Shown here: positions 43,394 through 53,643 of the stretch, one piece after another
Position numbering within the stretch: the first letter of the stretch is position 1
How the letters are laid out: every line of letters starts with the position of its first letter
From: Rhodococcus sp. RD6.2
Lineage (GTDB): Bacteria > Actinomycetota > Actinomycetes > Mycobacteriales > Mycobacteriaceae
Assembly (NCBI RefSeq): GCF_001040705.1
Contig: NZ_CVQP01000006.1
Span: 673,760 to 737,759 of the forward strand
Direction of reading: 5' to 3'
Length of the DNA: 64,000 nucleotides
The notes under the pieces: model-generated
Told to the model about the DNA's origin: nothing
What the model saw: only the letters and a program-made list of their open reading frames with translations
Database searches by the model: none
Position numbers and translations under genes: made by a program

Positions 43394-43513
43394 CTAGACG
43401 GTGCCGGTGCCGGTGCCGGGGTCGGTGCCCATGCTCGATCCGCCCGCGAGGAGCGAGTTCACGATGTTTGCGATGGATCCGAACAGGCCGTCGATGTCGC
43501 CGGGGTTGACCAT
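43394..43513 (-). CDS. 39-residue hydrophobic peptide
   Basis: ATG 43513 has AAGGAG seven bases upstream and encodes MVNPGDIDGLFGSIANIVNS, then a GGSS turn and a Thr/Gly repeat tail (TGTGTGTV). Residues 6-22 can form an amphipathic helix. No signal peptide is present. A perfect terminator follows. The FGSIANIVNSLL core resembles MGSIAEIFASFG of the 31-residue peptide at 3155-3250, so the two may be paralogous. Function is unknown; small porin-like or membrane-active peptides are possible. Confidence 0.6.
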   Translation of the reverse strand: MVNPGDIDGLFGSIANIVNSLLAGGSSMGTDPGTGTGTV

Positions 43514-43795
43514 GGAATCTCCTTGGTGATGGTGTGCTGATCCGACCGTCGCGCGCGGACGACGGGCCGGCTTGTGTGCCGGAATCGATCAGCAACCGCG
43601 TCCCCGTTTGGCTCGACGGGTACCCGACGGCGGTTGTGGTGACGATCCCCCTGATCGCAGTGACCGCGTGTCTCCGTGCGGCGCCACCACTGCATTCGCG
43701 GACCTTTGTACACGACGGTCCGGCTCGGCCGTCCCCGTTTCAGCGAAACCAAATCGACATCAGAAAGTGATATCGATCACCTTTCGAGTGGGTGC

Positions 43796-44155
43796 TCAGT
43801 ACACCGGACCGGTGTACTTTTCGCCGGGCCCCTTCCCGGGTTCGTCGGGATGCGCCGATGCTTCACGGAAGGCGCGCTGCAGCGCCTGGAGGCCGTCGCG
43901 GATCGGGCCCGCGTGGGGGCCGAGGTACTCGACCGACGCGGTGACCAGGCCTGCAAGTGCCGTGATGACGCGCCGGGCCTCGTCGAGATCCAGGTGAGCG
44001 CTCTCGCTCGGATCCTCCGCCGACAGTCCCAGCTTCTCCGCTGCGGAGCTCATGAGCATGACCGCCGCCCGGCTGATCACCTCGACTGCGGGGACCTCGG
44101 CCAGTTCACGAACCTCTGCGGTGTCGTCCTGCCCTGCATGCGATGCGTCTGTCAT
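43796..44155 (-). CDS. DUF1844 domain protein
   Basis: This 119-residue helical protein (VEVISRAAVMLMSSAAEKLG, then DEARRVITALAGLVTASVEY) matches DUF1844, a small family often encoded divergently next to infC in actinobacteria. The C-terminus is a short Pro/Gly tail (EPGKGPGEKYTGPVY). ATG 44155 is preceded after seven bases by the -10-like AAGTCT, so it is probably leaderless. Its -10 overlaps the infC -10 on the other strand. The molecular function is unknown. The 282-base gap 43514-43795 upstream of its stop shows no convincing gene. Confidence 0.82.
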   Translation of the reverse strand: MTDASHAGQDDTAEVRELAEVPAVEVISRAAVMLMSSAAEKLGLSAEDPSESAHLDLDEARRVITALAGLVTASVEYLGPHAGPIRDGLQALQRAFREASAHPDEPGKGPGEKYTGPVY

Positions 44156-44161
44156 GGCTGC

Positions 44162-44168
44162 TAGACTT
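44162..44168. promoter_or_regulatory. Shared symmetric -10 for infC (plus) and DUF1844 (minus)
   Basis: On the plus strand TG-C-TAGACT is an extended -10 for the infC leader. On the minus strand AAGTCT, one base offset on the same bases, ends seven bases before the DUF1844 ATG. The critical -11 A and -7 T of both hexamers are the same base pairs (44163 and 44167). Confidence 0.5.
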
Positions 44169-44342
44169 CCATATACGACCGCCCCCGACGACGTTGGGGG
44201 CAGCAAGTGGAGTCCGACTCCCACCGTAGTTCCGTGAAGTCAATTCGCAGGTCAACGGTTCCGGTCGCCCGGGTTTCGAGCCCGCCGCCTCCCTGAGGTG
44301 GGTAGCTCGTCCGGGTCCCCTCAAGGGGAGTTGGCGGCATGA

Positions 44343-44405
44343 GTCCGTCGACTGGTCGGTCGACATCGGACCCCGACTGGAGATTCTCCAGCGGGGTTCT
44401 TTTGT
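44343..44405 (+). promoter_or_regulatory. infC leader hairpin and intrinsic terminator (attenuator)
   Basis: About 300 bases separate the likely promoter from infC, with no gene in between. A hairpin at 44343-44370 (GTCCG...CGGAC with GTCGAC arms) is followed directly by CCCCG-A-CTGGAG-ATT-CTCCAG-CGGGG and a T-rich run TTCTTTTGTT at 44396-44405. This is the only textbook intrinsic terminator with a T-tract seen here. It lies upstream of the operon, so transcription into infC-rpmI-rplT must depend on read-through, probably through feedback by L20 or IF3 as in other bacteria (inference). Confidence 0.7.
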
Positions 44406-44471
44406 TGGGGACATTGGGCAGGCGGGCTGCCGGCGGTCATGACGACCACGCCGCACTACCGAGGAGGCCCC

Positions 44472-45122
<651 letters not shown>

Positions 45123-45175
45123 CCAAGACCAGCCCGCAGTACGCAGCAGTAGAAGAAACGGAAACTGAGGACTCC

Positions 45176-45370
45176 ATGCCCAAGAACAAGACCCACAGCG
45201 GCACCTCGAAGCGATTCAAGGTGTCCGGCAGCGGCAAGATCCTGCGCCAGAAGGCCGGACGTCGCCACCTGCTCGAGCACAAGGCCACCAAGGTCACCCG
45301 CCGCCTCGACGGCGTTGCCGTGGTCGACAAGGCCGACGTTCCCCGCGTCAAGCGCCTGCTCGGCATCTGA
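45176..45370 (+). CDS. rpmI: 50S ribosomal protein L35
   Basis: This 64-residue, very basic protein [20 protein letters not shown] ends RVKRLLGI, with the L35 core [20 protein letters not shown] 45176 has GAGGA upstream. It lies 53 bases after infC and 64 bases before rplT in the standard infC-rpmI-rplT order. Confidence 0.97.
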   Translation: MPKNKTHSGTSKRFKVSGSGKILRQKAGRRHLLEHKATKVTRRLDGVAVVDKADVPRVKRLLGI

Positions 45371-45434
45371 TTCGACCTTCCACCACCTCTCGGGTGCGCC
45401 CGCCGCGCGTCCGACCGATTGACAGGATTTTTCA

Positions 45435-45824
45435 GTGGCACGCGTAAAAAGGGCAGTCAACGCCCAGAAGAAGCGCCGTTCCGTTCTCGAGGCGTCCGCC
45501 GGCTACCGCGGCCAGCGTTCGCGCCTCTACCGCAAGGCCAAGGAGCAGCAGCTCCACTCGTTGACCTACGCCTACCGTGACCGCCGCGCGCGCAAGGGCG
45601 ACTTCCGCAAGCTGTGGATCTCGCGTATCAACGCTGCCGCCCGCGCGAACGACATCACCTACAACCGCTTCATCCAGGGCCTCAAGGCCGCTGGCGTCGA
45701 GGTTGACCGCAAGATCCTCGCCGAGCTCGCCGTCTCCGACGCCGAGGCGTTCGCCGGCCTGGTTGCCGTCGCGAAGGCAGCGCTGCCTGCCGACGTGAAC
45801 GCTCCCGCCGGGGAAGCGGCCTGA
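45435..45824 (+). CDS. rplT: 50S ribosomal protein L20
   Basis: This 129-residue protein [20 protein letters not shown] has the long basic N-terminal helix and globular C-domain ([20 protein letters not shown]) of L20. The start is GTG. L20 binds 23S rRNA early in 50S assembly and in several bacteria represses this operon. The rRNA methyltransferase gene starts 23 bases downstream. Confidence 0.97.
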   Translation: MARVKRAVNAQKKRRSVLEASAGYRGQRSRLYRKAKEQQLHSLTYAYRDRRARKGDFRKLWISRINAAARANDITYNRFIQGLKAAGVEVDRKILAELAVSDAEAFAGLVAVAKAALPADVNAPAGEAA

Positions 45825-45847
45825 GCAAGCCGATCCAGGAGCGACCC

Positions 45848-47772
<1,925 letters not shown>

Positions 47773-47808
47773 GTGAACCAGCAGAGCGAACGAGAGAGCT
47801 GAGTAGAC

Positions 47809-50292
47809 GTGCGAGTAGCGCAATCGTGGCTGACCGAGATCCTGCAGCGGGCTACGCCGGGCTGGGAGGTGACCCCCGAGGAGCTGGATGCGGGCTTCGT
47901 GCGGGTCGGTCTCGAGGTCGAGGAGGTGGATCCGCTTCCGCTGATCCCGGGACCACTGGTCGTCGGCAGAGTTCTGCAGATCACCGAGCTCACCGAGTTC
48001 AAGAAGCCGATCCGGCTCTGCCAGGTCGAGGTCGGTGAGGAGCAGCCGCGTCAGATCGTGTGCGGCGCCCGCAACTTCGCCGAGGGGGACCTCGTCGTCG
48101 CGGCACTGCCCGGTGCGGTGCTGCCCGGAGACTTCCGGATCGCGTCACGCAAGACGTACGGACAGGTTTCCGACGGCATGATCTGCTCGGTCGCGGAACT
48201 CGGTGTCGGCAAGGACCATTCGGGCATCCTGGTTCTCGAGCCGGGAACCGCCGAACCAGGCACTGACGCCAACGAGCTGCTCGGTCTCGGTGACACGATC
48301 ATCGAACTGAACATCACGCCGGACCGCGGTTACTGCTTCTCCGCCCGCGGACTCACCCGTGAGCTGGCCAACGGCTTCGACCTCGAGTACGTCGACCCGG
48401 CGGTCGGTGTGCCGTTCGAGGCGTCCGGCGACGCCTGGCCGCTCGACGTGCAGCCCGAGTCCGGGTGCACGCGCTTCACGCTGCGTCGGGTGACCGGTGT
48501 CGACCCGAACGCCGTGACTCCCTGGTGGATGCAGCGACGACTGCTGCTGTCGGGTGTCCGCCCGATCTCACCAGCCGTCGACGTGACGAATTACGTGATG
48601 CTCGAGCTCGGCCATCCGCTGCATGCGTTCGACGCGGCGAAGGTCGCGGGCGGACTCGTGGTCCGGCGCGCGGCCGGGGGTGAGACGCTGACGACTCTCG
48701 ACGAGGTCGAGCGCACCCTGGACGCCGAGGACGTCGTGATCTGCGACGACTCGGGTGTCATCTCCCTCGCGGGCGTGATGGGCGGCGCGAGCACCGAGGT
48801 CGGTACCGGCACCACCGAGGTCCTGCTGGAAGCTGCGATCTGGAATCCGCTCGCGGTGTTCCGGACCTCGCGCAGGCACAAGCTGATCTCCGAGGCGTCC
48901 AAGCGGTACGAGCGGATCGTCGATCCGGCGCTGTCCGCGGCGGCGCTCGACCGGGCGGCGGGCCTGCTCGCCGACATCACCGGCGGCCATGTCGAGCCGG
49001 TTCTCACCGATGTCGGCTCGGTGGCGGCCCCCGCCCCGATCTCGATGGACCTGGACCTGCCGAGCAGGGTTGCGGGCGTGACCTACCCCGACGGGACGGC
49101 AGCGCGCCGGCTCACCCAGGTCGGGTGCACCGTCGACGTGTCGGTCGACGACGAGATCGGGCATCTCGTGGTGACGCCACCGACGTGGCGTCCCGACCTG
49201 ACCCAGCCCGCCGACCTCGTCGAGGAGGTGTTGCGGCTCGAAGGGCTGGAGAAGATCCCGTCCGTCCTCCCGGCTGCGCCTGCCGGGCGCGGACTGACGC
49301 CACAGCAGCGTCGTCGCCGTGCTGTCGGCAAGGCGCTCGCGTTCGACGGGTATGCGGAGGTGCTGCCGACGGTGTTCCTGCCCGCGGGAGTGTTCAACGT
49401 GTGGGGACTCGACACGGACGATCCTCGTCGGGTCACCAGTCGCGTGCTCAACCCGCTCGAGTCGGATCGCCCCGAGCTGGCCACGACGCTGTTGCCCGGT
49501 CTCCTGGAGATCCTGTCCCGCAACGTCTCTCGCGGTCAGCGCGACGTCGCGCTCTACGGTGTGCAGCAGGTCGTGCAGCCGGGCCCGAACACGAAGGCCG
49601 TGCAGGCTCTGCCGGTGGATCGCAGGCCGACGGACGAGCAGGTCGCGGAACTGATCGCGTCGTTGCCAAGTCAGCCGCTGCACGTCGGCGTCGTCCTGAC
49701 CGGACAGCGTGAGCCGAGCGGCCCGTGGGGGCCGGGTCGGGCAGCCGACGCCACCGACGCGTTCGCGGCCGCAGACACCATCGCCGCCGCGGCAGGCGTC
49801 ACGCTCGAACGTCGTGCCGCACAGCACCTTCCCTGGCATCCCGGCCGGTGCGCAGAGCTGCTCGTCGACGGTGTCGTCGTCGGTCACGCCGGTGAGCTGC
49901 ACCCCGCCGTGCTCGAGCGCGCAGGGCTGCCTGCTCGCACCTGCGCCGTCGAGGTGAACCTCGATGCGCTTCCCATCGCGGAATCGCTTCCCGCTCCGCG
50001 CGTGTCACCGTTCCCCGCTGTGCTGCAGGACGTCGCGGTCGTCGTCGACGACTCCGTCGCGGCGGCGGCGGTCGAGGCGGCGCTGCGCGGCGGTGCGGGC
50101 GACCTTCTCGAGGACATCCGCCTGTTCGACGTGTTCACGGGTGAGCAGGTCGGTGCGGGACGCAAGTCGCTTGCCTTCGCGCTCCGGTTCCGCGCGGCGG
50201 ATCGGACTCTCACCGAGGACGAGGCGAGTGCCGCGCGCGATGCGGCGGTGGCAGCCGCCGGTGCCGCCGTCGGCGCGACGCTGCGGGCCTGA
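47809..50292 (+). CDS. pheT: Phenylalanyl-tRNA synthetase beta subunit
   Basis: This 827-residue protein has an N-terminal tRNA-binding OB fold (about 40-155; [20 protein letters not shown]), B3/B4 editing domain (about 215-380; [20 protein letters not shown]), B5 domain (about 400-475), catalytic-like core, and C-terminal FDX-ACB anticodon-binding domain ([20 protein letters not shown]). GTG start, 36 bases after pheS. Confidence 0.97.
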   Translation: MRVAQSWLTEILQRATPGWEVTPEELDAGFVRVGLEVEEVDPLPLIPGPLVVGRVLQITELTEFKKPIRLCQVEVGEEQPRQIVCGARNFAEGDLVVAALPGAVLPGDFRIASRKTYGQVSDGMICSVAELGVGKDHSGILVLEPGTAEPGTDANELLGLGDTIIELNITPDRGYCFSARGLTRELANGFDLEYVDPAVGVPFEASGDAWPLDVQPESGCTRFTLRRVTGVDPNAVTPWWMQRRLLLSGVRPISPAVDVTNYVMLELGHPLHAFDAAKVAGGLVVRRAAGGETLTTLDEVERTLDAEDVVICDDSGVISLAGVMGGASTEVGTGTTEVLLEAAIWNPLAVFRTSRRHKLISEASKRYERIVDPALSAAALDRAAGLLADITGGHVEPVLTDVGSVAAPAPISMDLDLPSRVAGVTYPDGTAARRLTQVGCTVDVSVDDEIGHLVVTPPTWRPDLTQPADLVEEVLRLEGLEKIPSVLPAAPAGRGLTPQQRRRRAVGKALAFDGYAEVLPTVFLPAGVFNVWGLDTDDPRRVTSRVLNPLESDRPELATTLLPGLLEILSRNVSRGQRDVALYGVQQVVQPGPNTKAVQALPVDRRPTDEQVAELIASLPSQPLHVGVVLTGQREPSGPWGPGRAADATDAFAAADTIAAAAGVTLERRAAQHLPWHPGRCAELLVDGVVVGHAGELHPAVLERAGLPARTCAVEVNLDALPIAESLPAPRVSPFPAVLQDVAVVVDDSVAAAAVEAALRGGAGDLLEDIRLFDVFTGEQVGAGRKSLAFALRFRAADRTLTEDEASAARDAAVAAAGAAVGATLRA

Positions 50293-50308
50293 ACGACCGA
50301 ACGCCAAC

Positions 50309-50342
50309 GAAGGCCGTCCCACCACTCGGTGGGGCGGCCTTC
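50309..50342 (+). terminator. pheT terminator
   Basis: GAAGGCCGTCCCACC pairs with GGTGGGGCGGCCTTC (one G-T pair) around an ACTC loop, 16 bases after the pheT stop. Confidence 0.85.
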
Positions 50343-50402
50343 GCCGTCTGCGGCCTCCAGATCGGGCTAGCCTGGAGGCACCGACCCGAATGAGGTGCCG
50401 TT

Positions 50403-50861
50403 GTGACCGATACGCAGGCTGTCGTTGATGCGATGAGTTCCCTGACCGATGACGAGCTTCGCGCGGTGGTCGCCGCTGCCGCCACCGGAAGACCGGCATT
50501 GGCGGCACTGCGCGCCGCGGCGCTGCAGATCGGGTACGGCCCGGAATCCGTGGTCCCGATGCCTCCACCCGCCGTGCCGTCGCCACCGGAGATTCTCGAC
50601 GCGCACGTGGTGGACGATCCGGGGATCGTCGTGCCGAGCGCCCAGGGCGTCGCGCCCCCGACAGGGTGGACCGACGCAGGCGTTCCGACGTTCGACGCCG
50701 TCCGGGAACGCATCGAAACCCGCGCGGGCACGGCGGACGGTGCCGCTGAACTCGATGCGGAGTCCGGTGCCGGGCGCAGCGTCGAGGAGCAGTACGCGGC
50801 CAGGGAGAAGGCGGCGCAGGAGAGGCTCGCCGAGATCCGCAGGTCGCTGCGAAAGGACTGA
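50403..50861 (+). CDS. Hypothetical protein (152 aa)
   Basis: The protein begins with a GTG start and a helical N-terminus (VVDAMSSLTDDELRAVVAAA). A Pro-rich middle (PMPPPAVPSPPEIL) and a charged helical C-terminus (EEQYAAREKAAQERLAEIRR) that may form a coiled coil follow. There is no signal peptide or membrane span, and I recognise no family. It follows the pheT terminator and is followed after 43 bases by a small membrane protein, perhaps in one unit. Confidence 0.65.
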   Translation: MTDTQAVVDAMSSLTDDELRAVVAAAATGRPALAALRAAALQIGYGPESVVPMPPPAVPSPPEILDAHVVDDPGIVVPSAQGVAPPTGWTDAGVPTFDAVRERIETRAGTADGAAELDAESGAGRSVEEQYAAREKAAQERLAEIRRSLRKD

Positions 50862-50904
50862 GTCGGCCTGGGTACGGTGGACGGAACAATCTACGGAGGT
50901 CGTG

Positions 50905-51069
50905 ATGGTGGAAATTGGTGTCGTGTTCGGTTACATCGTGGTGATTGCCACGATCGCGGTGGTCCTGTTCGGCGTGGTCGCGCTGTTCATCCTCTCCATC
51001 AAGGGCAGTCCTTCCTCTTCCGGGGCCCAGCCCGAAGGATTCGAGAAGGACACCCGCTCGATCCGATAG
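50905..51069 (+). CDS. Small single-span membrane protein (54 aa)
   Basis: One hydrophobic segment (VFGYIVVIATIAVVLFGVVA) is followed by a polar, cytoplasmic-type tail (SIKGSPSSSGAQPEGFEKDT). GGAGGT lies four bases before the ATG at 50905. GTG 50908 is an alternative with better spacing. A 19-base perfect hairpin follows. Function is unknown. Confidence 0.7.
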   Translation: MVEIGVVFGYIVVIATIAVVLFGVVALFILSIKGSPSSSGAQPEGFEKDTRSIR

Positions 51070-51098
51070 GTCAGAGCGGTCCGCATCGTCTGCTCTTC

Positions 51099-51140
51099 CG
51101 AAATGGCCCATTCCGTCACCCGACGGAATGGGCCATTTCG
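51099..51140. terminator. Bidirectional terminator before the AidB-like gene
   Basis: This is a perfect 19-base stem (CGAAATGGCCCATTCCGTC with its complement) and loop ACCC, between the convergent genes ending at 51069 and 51175. It is among the strongest hairpins in the window. Confidence 0.9.
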
Positions 51141-51174
51141 CGTAGCACTGACGGCAGGAAGGCGATGACAGCCG

Positions 51175-52839
51175 TCAGTGCCGTTCGAGGATCGTCGCGA
51201 AGTCGGTGCCTGCGGGCAGCGAGCCGTACTCGAGGTCACGGTCCTCCCCGAGACGCGCGGCAAGGAATGCCTCCGCGACCGCGGTCGGAGCGGTCTTCAG
51301 CAGCAGCGCGCCCTGCAGTCCGAGTGCCATCGACGCCGCCACGGGGCGTGCTCGCAGTTGTGCCCGGGCCGGATCGAGTGTCGCGAGTTCGGTGAGTGCG
51401 GCGCGCATGCGATCGTGGTGCGTATCGAACAGCGTCGACGCGCCGCGGGCGCCCGCCAGTTCGGCATCGAAGGCCGCGACGGACTCGGGTTCGCGGGTCA
51501 TCGCGCGCAGCACGTCGAGGGCGATGACGTTGCCCGATCCCTCCCACACGGCCATGACCGGCTGCTCGCGGTAGCGGCGGGCGAGGGGGAACGCCTCGGT
51601 GTACCCGTTGCCTCCGAGGCATTCGAGGGATTCGTACGCGTGGTGGGGACCGCGCTTGCAGATCCAGTACTTGGCGACGGCGGTCGCCAGCCGGCGGAAC
51701 GCCTTCTCGGTCTCGTCGGCGTCGTCGTCGTGTGCGCGGGCCAGTCGCAGGGCGGTCGCGGTGGCGGCCTCCGATTCGAGGGCGAGATCCGCGGCGACGG
51801 CGGTCATCGCGGGCTGGTCGATCAGGGTCGCGCCGAACGCGGAGCGGTGGCGGACATGCCACAGTGCCTCGGCGACCGACTGACGCATGCCCGCGGTGGA
51901 ACCGTAGACGCAGTCGAGTCGGGTGCGGGCGACCATCTCGATGATGGTGCGGACCCCACGTCCGGGTTCGCCGACCAGGTGACCGATCGTTCCGTCGAGT
52001 TCGATCTCCGAGGACGCGTTGGACTTGTTCCCGAGCTTGTCCTTGAGGCGCTGGATTCGGAAGACGTTTCGGGTGCCGTCCTCGAGCACACGAGGCACGA
52101 GGAAGCAGGACAGTGCGGACCCTCCGCCGTGGTCGGTCTGCGCGAGGATCAGGAATCCGTCGGACATCGGCGCCGAGCAGAACCACTTGTGGCCGGTGAG
52201 CGACCAGGTTCCGTCCGAATTGGGCACGGCGCGTGTGGTGTTCGCGCGGACGTCCGATCCGCCCTGCTTCTCGGTCATCGCCATGCCGAGGAGCACACCG
52301 GGCTTGTCTCCGGGTGCGACGAGGTTCCCGTCGTACCCGCGGCCGTACAGGCGCGGCAGCCACACGTCAGCAAGGTCGGGGGAGAGTCCGATCGCCGGTA
52401 CCGCGGAGTGAGTCATCGAGATCGGGCACGCGTGCCCGGGCTCCACCTGAGCGAAGAGCATGAACGAGGCGGCTCGGGCCACGTTGGCGCCCGGCTTCGG
52501 ATCCGCCCACGCGGAGGTGTGCGCACCGTGTTCGACGGCAGCCCCGATGATCCGGTGGTAAGCGGGGTGGAACTCGACCTCGTCGATCCGGTTGCCGTAG
52601 CGGTCGTGGGAGTGGAACTCCGGAGTGATGGTGTTGGCGAGTTCGGCGTCGTGCTGGAAGGACTCTGTTCCGACGAGGGCGCCGACCGCGCTGAGTTCGT
52701 CGTTCGCCCAGTCGGCGTCGTACCTCGCCACGCCCTCGACGAGGGGGAGGTTGGTGGCGTACTCGTTGACGTCGATGCGAGGCGGTGCCTGGTTGAACAC
52801 CTCGTGGGTGCGGAATCCTGTCGGGGCGGTGGCGGTCAT
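51175..52839 (-). CDS. AidB-like acyl-CoA dehydrogenase family protein
   Basis: This 554-residue protein is larger than ordinary acyl-CoA dehydrogenases and matches AidB. It has an N-terminal extension (THEVFNQAPPRIDVNEYATN), flavin-binding LLGMAMTEKQGGSDVRANTT, WSLTGHKWFCSAPMSDGFLI, LECLGGNGYTEAFPLARRYR, and AVWEGSGNVIALDVLRAM. E. coli AidB binds DNA and FAD during the alkylation response; actinobacterial homologues may act in fatty acid or other catabolism. ATG 52839 has GAAGGAAG upstream. It overlaps the upstream TetR gene by four bases. Confidence 0.9.
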   Translation of the reverse strand: MTATAPTGFRTHEVFNQAPPRIDVNEYATNLPLVEGVARYDADWANDELSAVGALVGTESFQHDAELANTITPEFHSHDRYGNRIDEVEFHPAYHRIIGAAVEHGAHTSAWADPKPGANVARAASFMLFAQVEPGHACPISMTHSAVPAIGLSPDLADVWLPRLYGRGYDGNLVAPGDKPGVLLGMAMTEKQGGSDVRANTTRAVPNSDGTWSLTGHKWFCSAPMSDGFLILAQTDHGGGSALSCFLVPRVLEDGTRNVFRIQRLKDKLGNKSNASSEIELDGTIGHLVGEPGRGVRTIIEMVARTRLDCVYGSTAGMRQSVAEALWHVRHRSAFGATLIDQPAMTAVAADLALESEAATATALRLARAHDDDADETEKAFRRLATAVAKYWICKRGPHHAYESLECLGGNGYTEAFPLARRYREQPVMAVWEGSGNVIALDVLRAMTREPESVAAFDAELAGARGASTLFDTHHDRMRAALTELATLDPARAQLRARPVAASMALGLQGALLLKTAPTAVAEAFLAARLGEDRDLEYGSLPAGTDFATILERH

Positions 52840-53513
52840 GAGTCGCTTCCTTCGCGGTGTGATGGGCGCACTGGTGCTGTGGTGGTACGAGGTTCGGTGT
52901 CGACGTATCCGACGCCGTGCAGACAGAACTGGAGGATGGCGTCGACGGTGTCGGCGTCGTCCGTGTCGGTGGCGACGGCGTGGGTCGGGGAGAGGCGTCC
53001 GGTGAGGGCTTCGCTGATCGCACCGATGAGGGCGGTGGCGGTGACCGCGAGGTGCTGGCGGGGAAATTCGCCCGACTCCATCCCGTCTCGGAGGATGTCC
53101 GTCGTGAGGGCGTGGTAGTCGGCGCGATAGGTGAGGCGCTCGGCGTCGATCCGGGGATCGACCGGTTCGAACAGGAGTGACCAGGCGAGTTGTCTGCCGC
53201 GGATGGCGCGCAGCGCGAAGGTTTCCACCAGCGCGCGGAGCCGGTCTGCTGCGCTGCCTGCCTCGGCGACGGCGGTGCGCACGGCGGCAAGCTCCTGATC
53301 TGCGCCCGACCGGAACACGGAGGCCAGTAGATCGGCGTTCCCGTCGAAGTGCGAGTACACCGAGCCGACGCTGACCTGGCATCGCTCGGCGATCGCCTTG
53401 ACGGTCGCCGCGGCGAATCCGCCTTCGGCGACGAGCCTGGTGGCCTCGGTGAGCAGGGCGGTGCGGCGCTGCGCCTTCGCTGCTCGCGTCTTCTCGGTCG
53501 GCCGGTAGGCCAT
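52836..53513 (-). CDS. TetR family transcriptional regulator
   Basis: This 225-residue protein has a TetR_N helix-turn-helix at about residues 15-62 (LLTEATRLVAEGGFAAATVK, AERCQVSVGSVYSHF). The helical ligand domain includes FALRAIRGRQLAWSLLFEPV, resembling regulators of lipid catabolism. ATG 53513 has GAAGGGG upstream. It is first in a two-gene unit with the AidB-like protein and divergent from the acyl-CoA ligase. A perfect inverted repeat in the spacer is its likely operator. Confidence 0.88.
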   Translation of the reverse strand: MAYRPTEKTRAAKAQRRTALLTEATRLVAEGGFAAATVKAIAERCQVSVGSVYSHFDGNADLLASVFRSGADQELAAVRTAVAEAGSAADRLRALVETFALRAIRGRQLAWSLLFEPVDPRIDAERLTYRADYHALTTDILRDGMESGEFPRQHLAVTATALIGAISEALTGRLSPTHAVATDTDDADTVDAILQFCLHGVGYVDTEPRTTTAPVRPSHREGSDS

Positions 53514-53539
53514 GTGGTCGACCCCCTTCCCGAATACTC

Positions 53540-53553
53540 TGAATCGTGATTCA
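53540..53553. promoter_or_regulatory. TetR-type operator TGAATC-GT-GATTCA
   Basis: This perfect palindrome with six-base arms lies 27 bases from the TetR start codon and about 90 bases from the divergent ligase start. It directly flanks a -10-like GTATTC on the minus strand, a position suited to repress both transcription units. Confidence 0.6.
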
Positions 53554-53643
53554 ATCCTTCGGGTCTGAACTGTAGAACGATTCGGGCCGCACGGCAACGT
53601 CCCCCGGATCCGCCGGTCATCGCGCCGAGTACGAGGAGAATCC

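Noticed and set aside
43401-43426. GGTGCC tandem repeat
   Set aside because: It is the coding sequence for the Gly/Thr repeat tail of the 39-residue peptide; three short copies do not make a repeat locus.
43534-43790. Possible 78-residue plus-strand gene in the gap before DUF1844
   Set aside because: The composition is not protein-like, no ribosome site precedes its ATG, and it runs antisense into other features.
44439-44471. ATG 44439 as the infC start
   Set aside because: There is no ribosome site before it and the extra residues are not conserved, while AGGAGG sits before ATC 44472. It is kept as an alternative.
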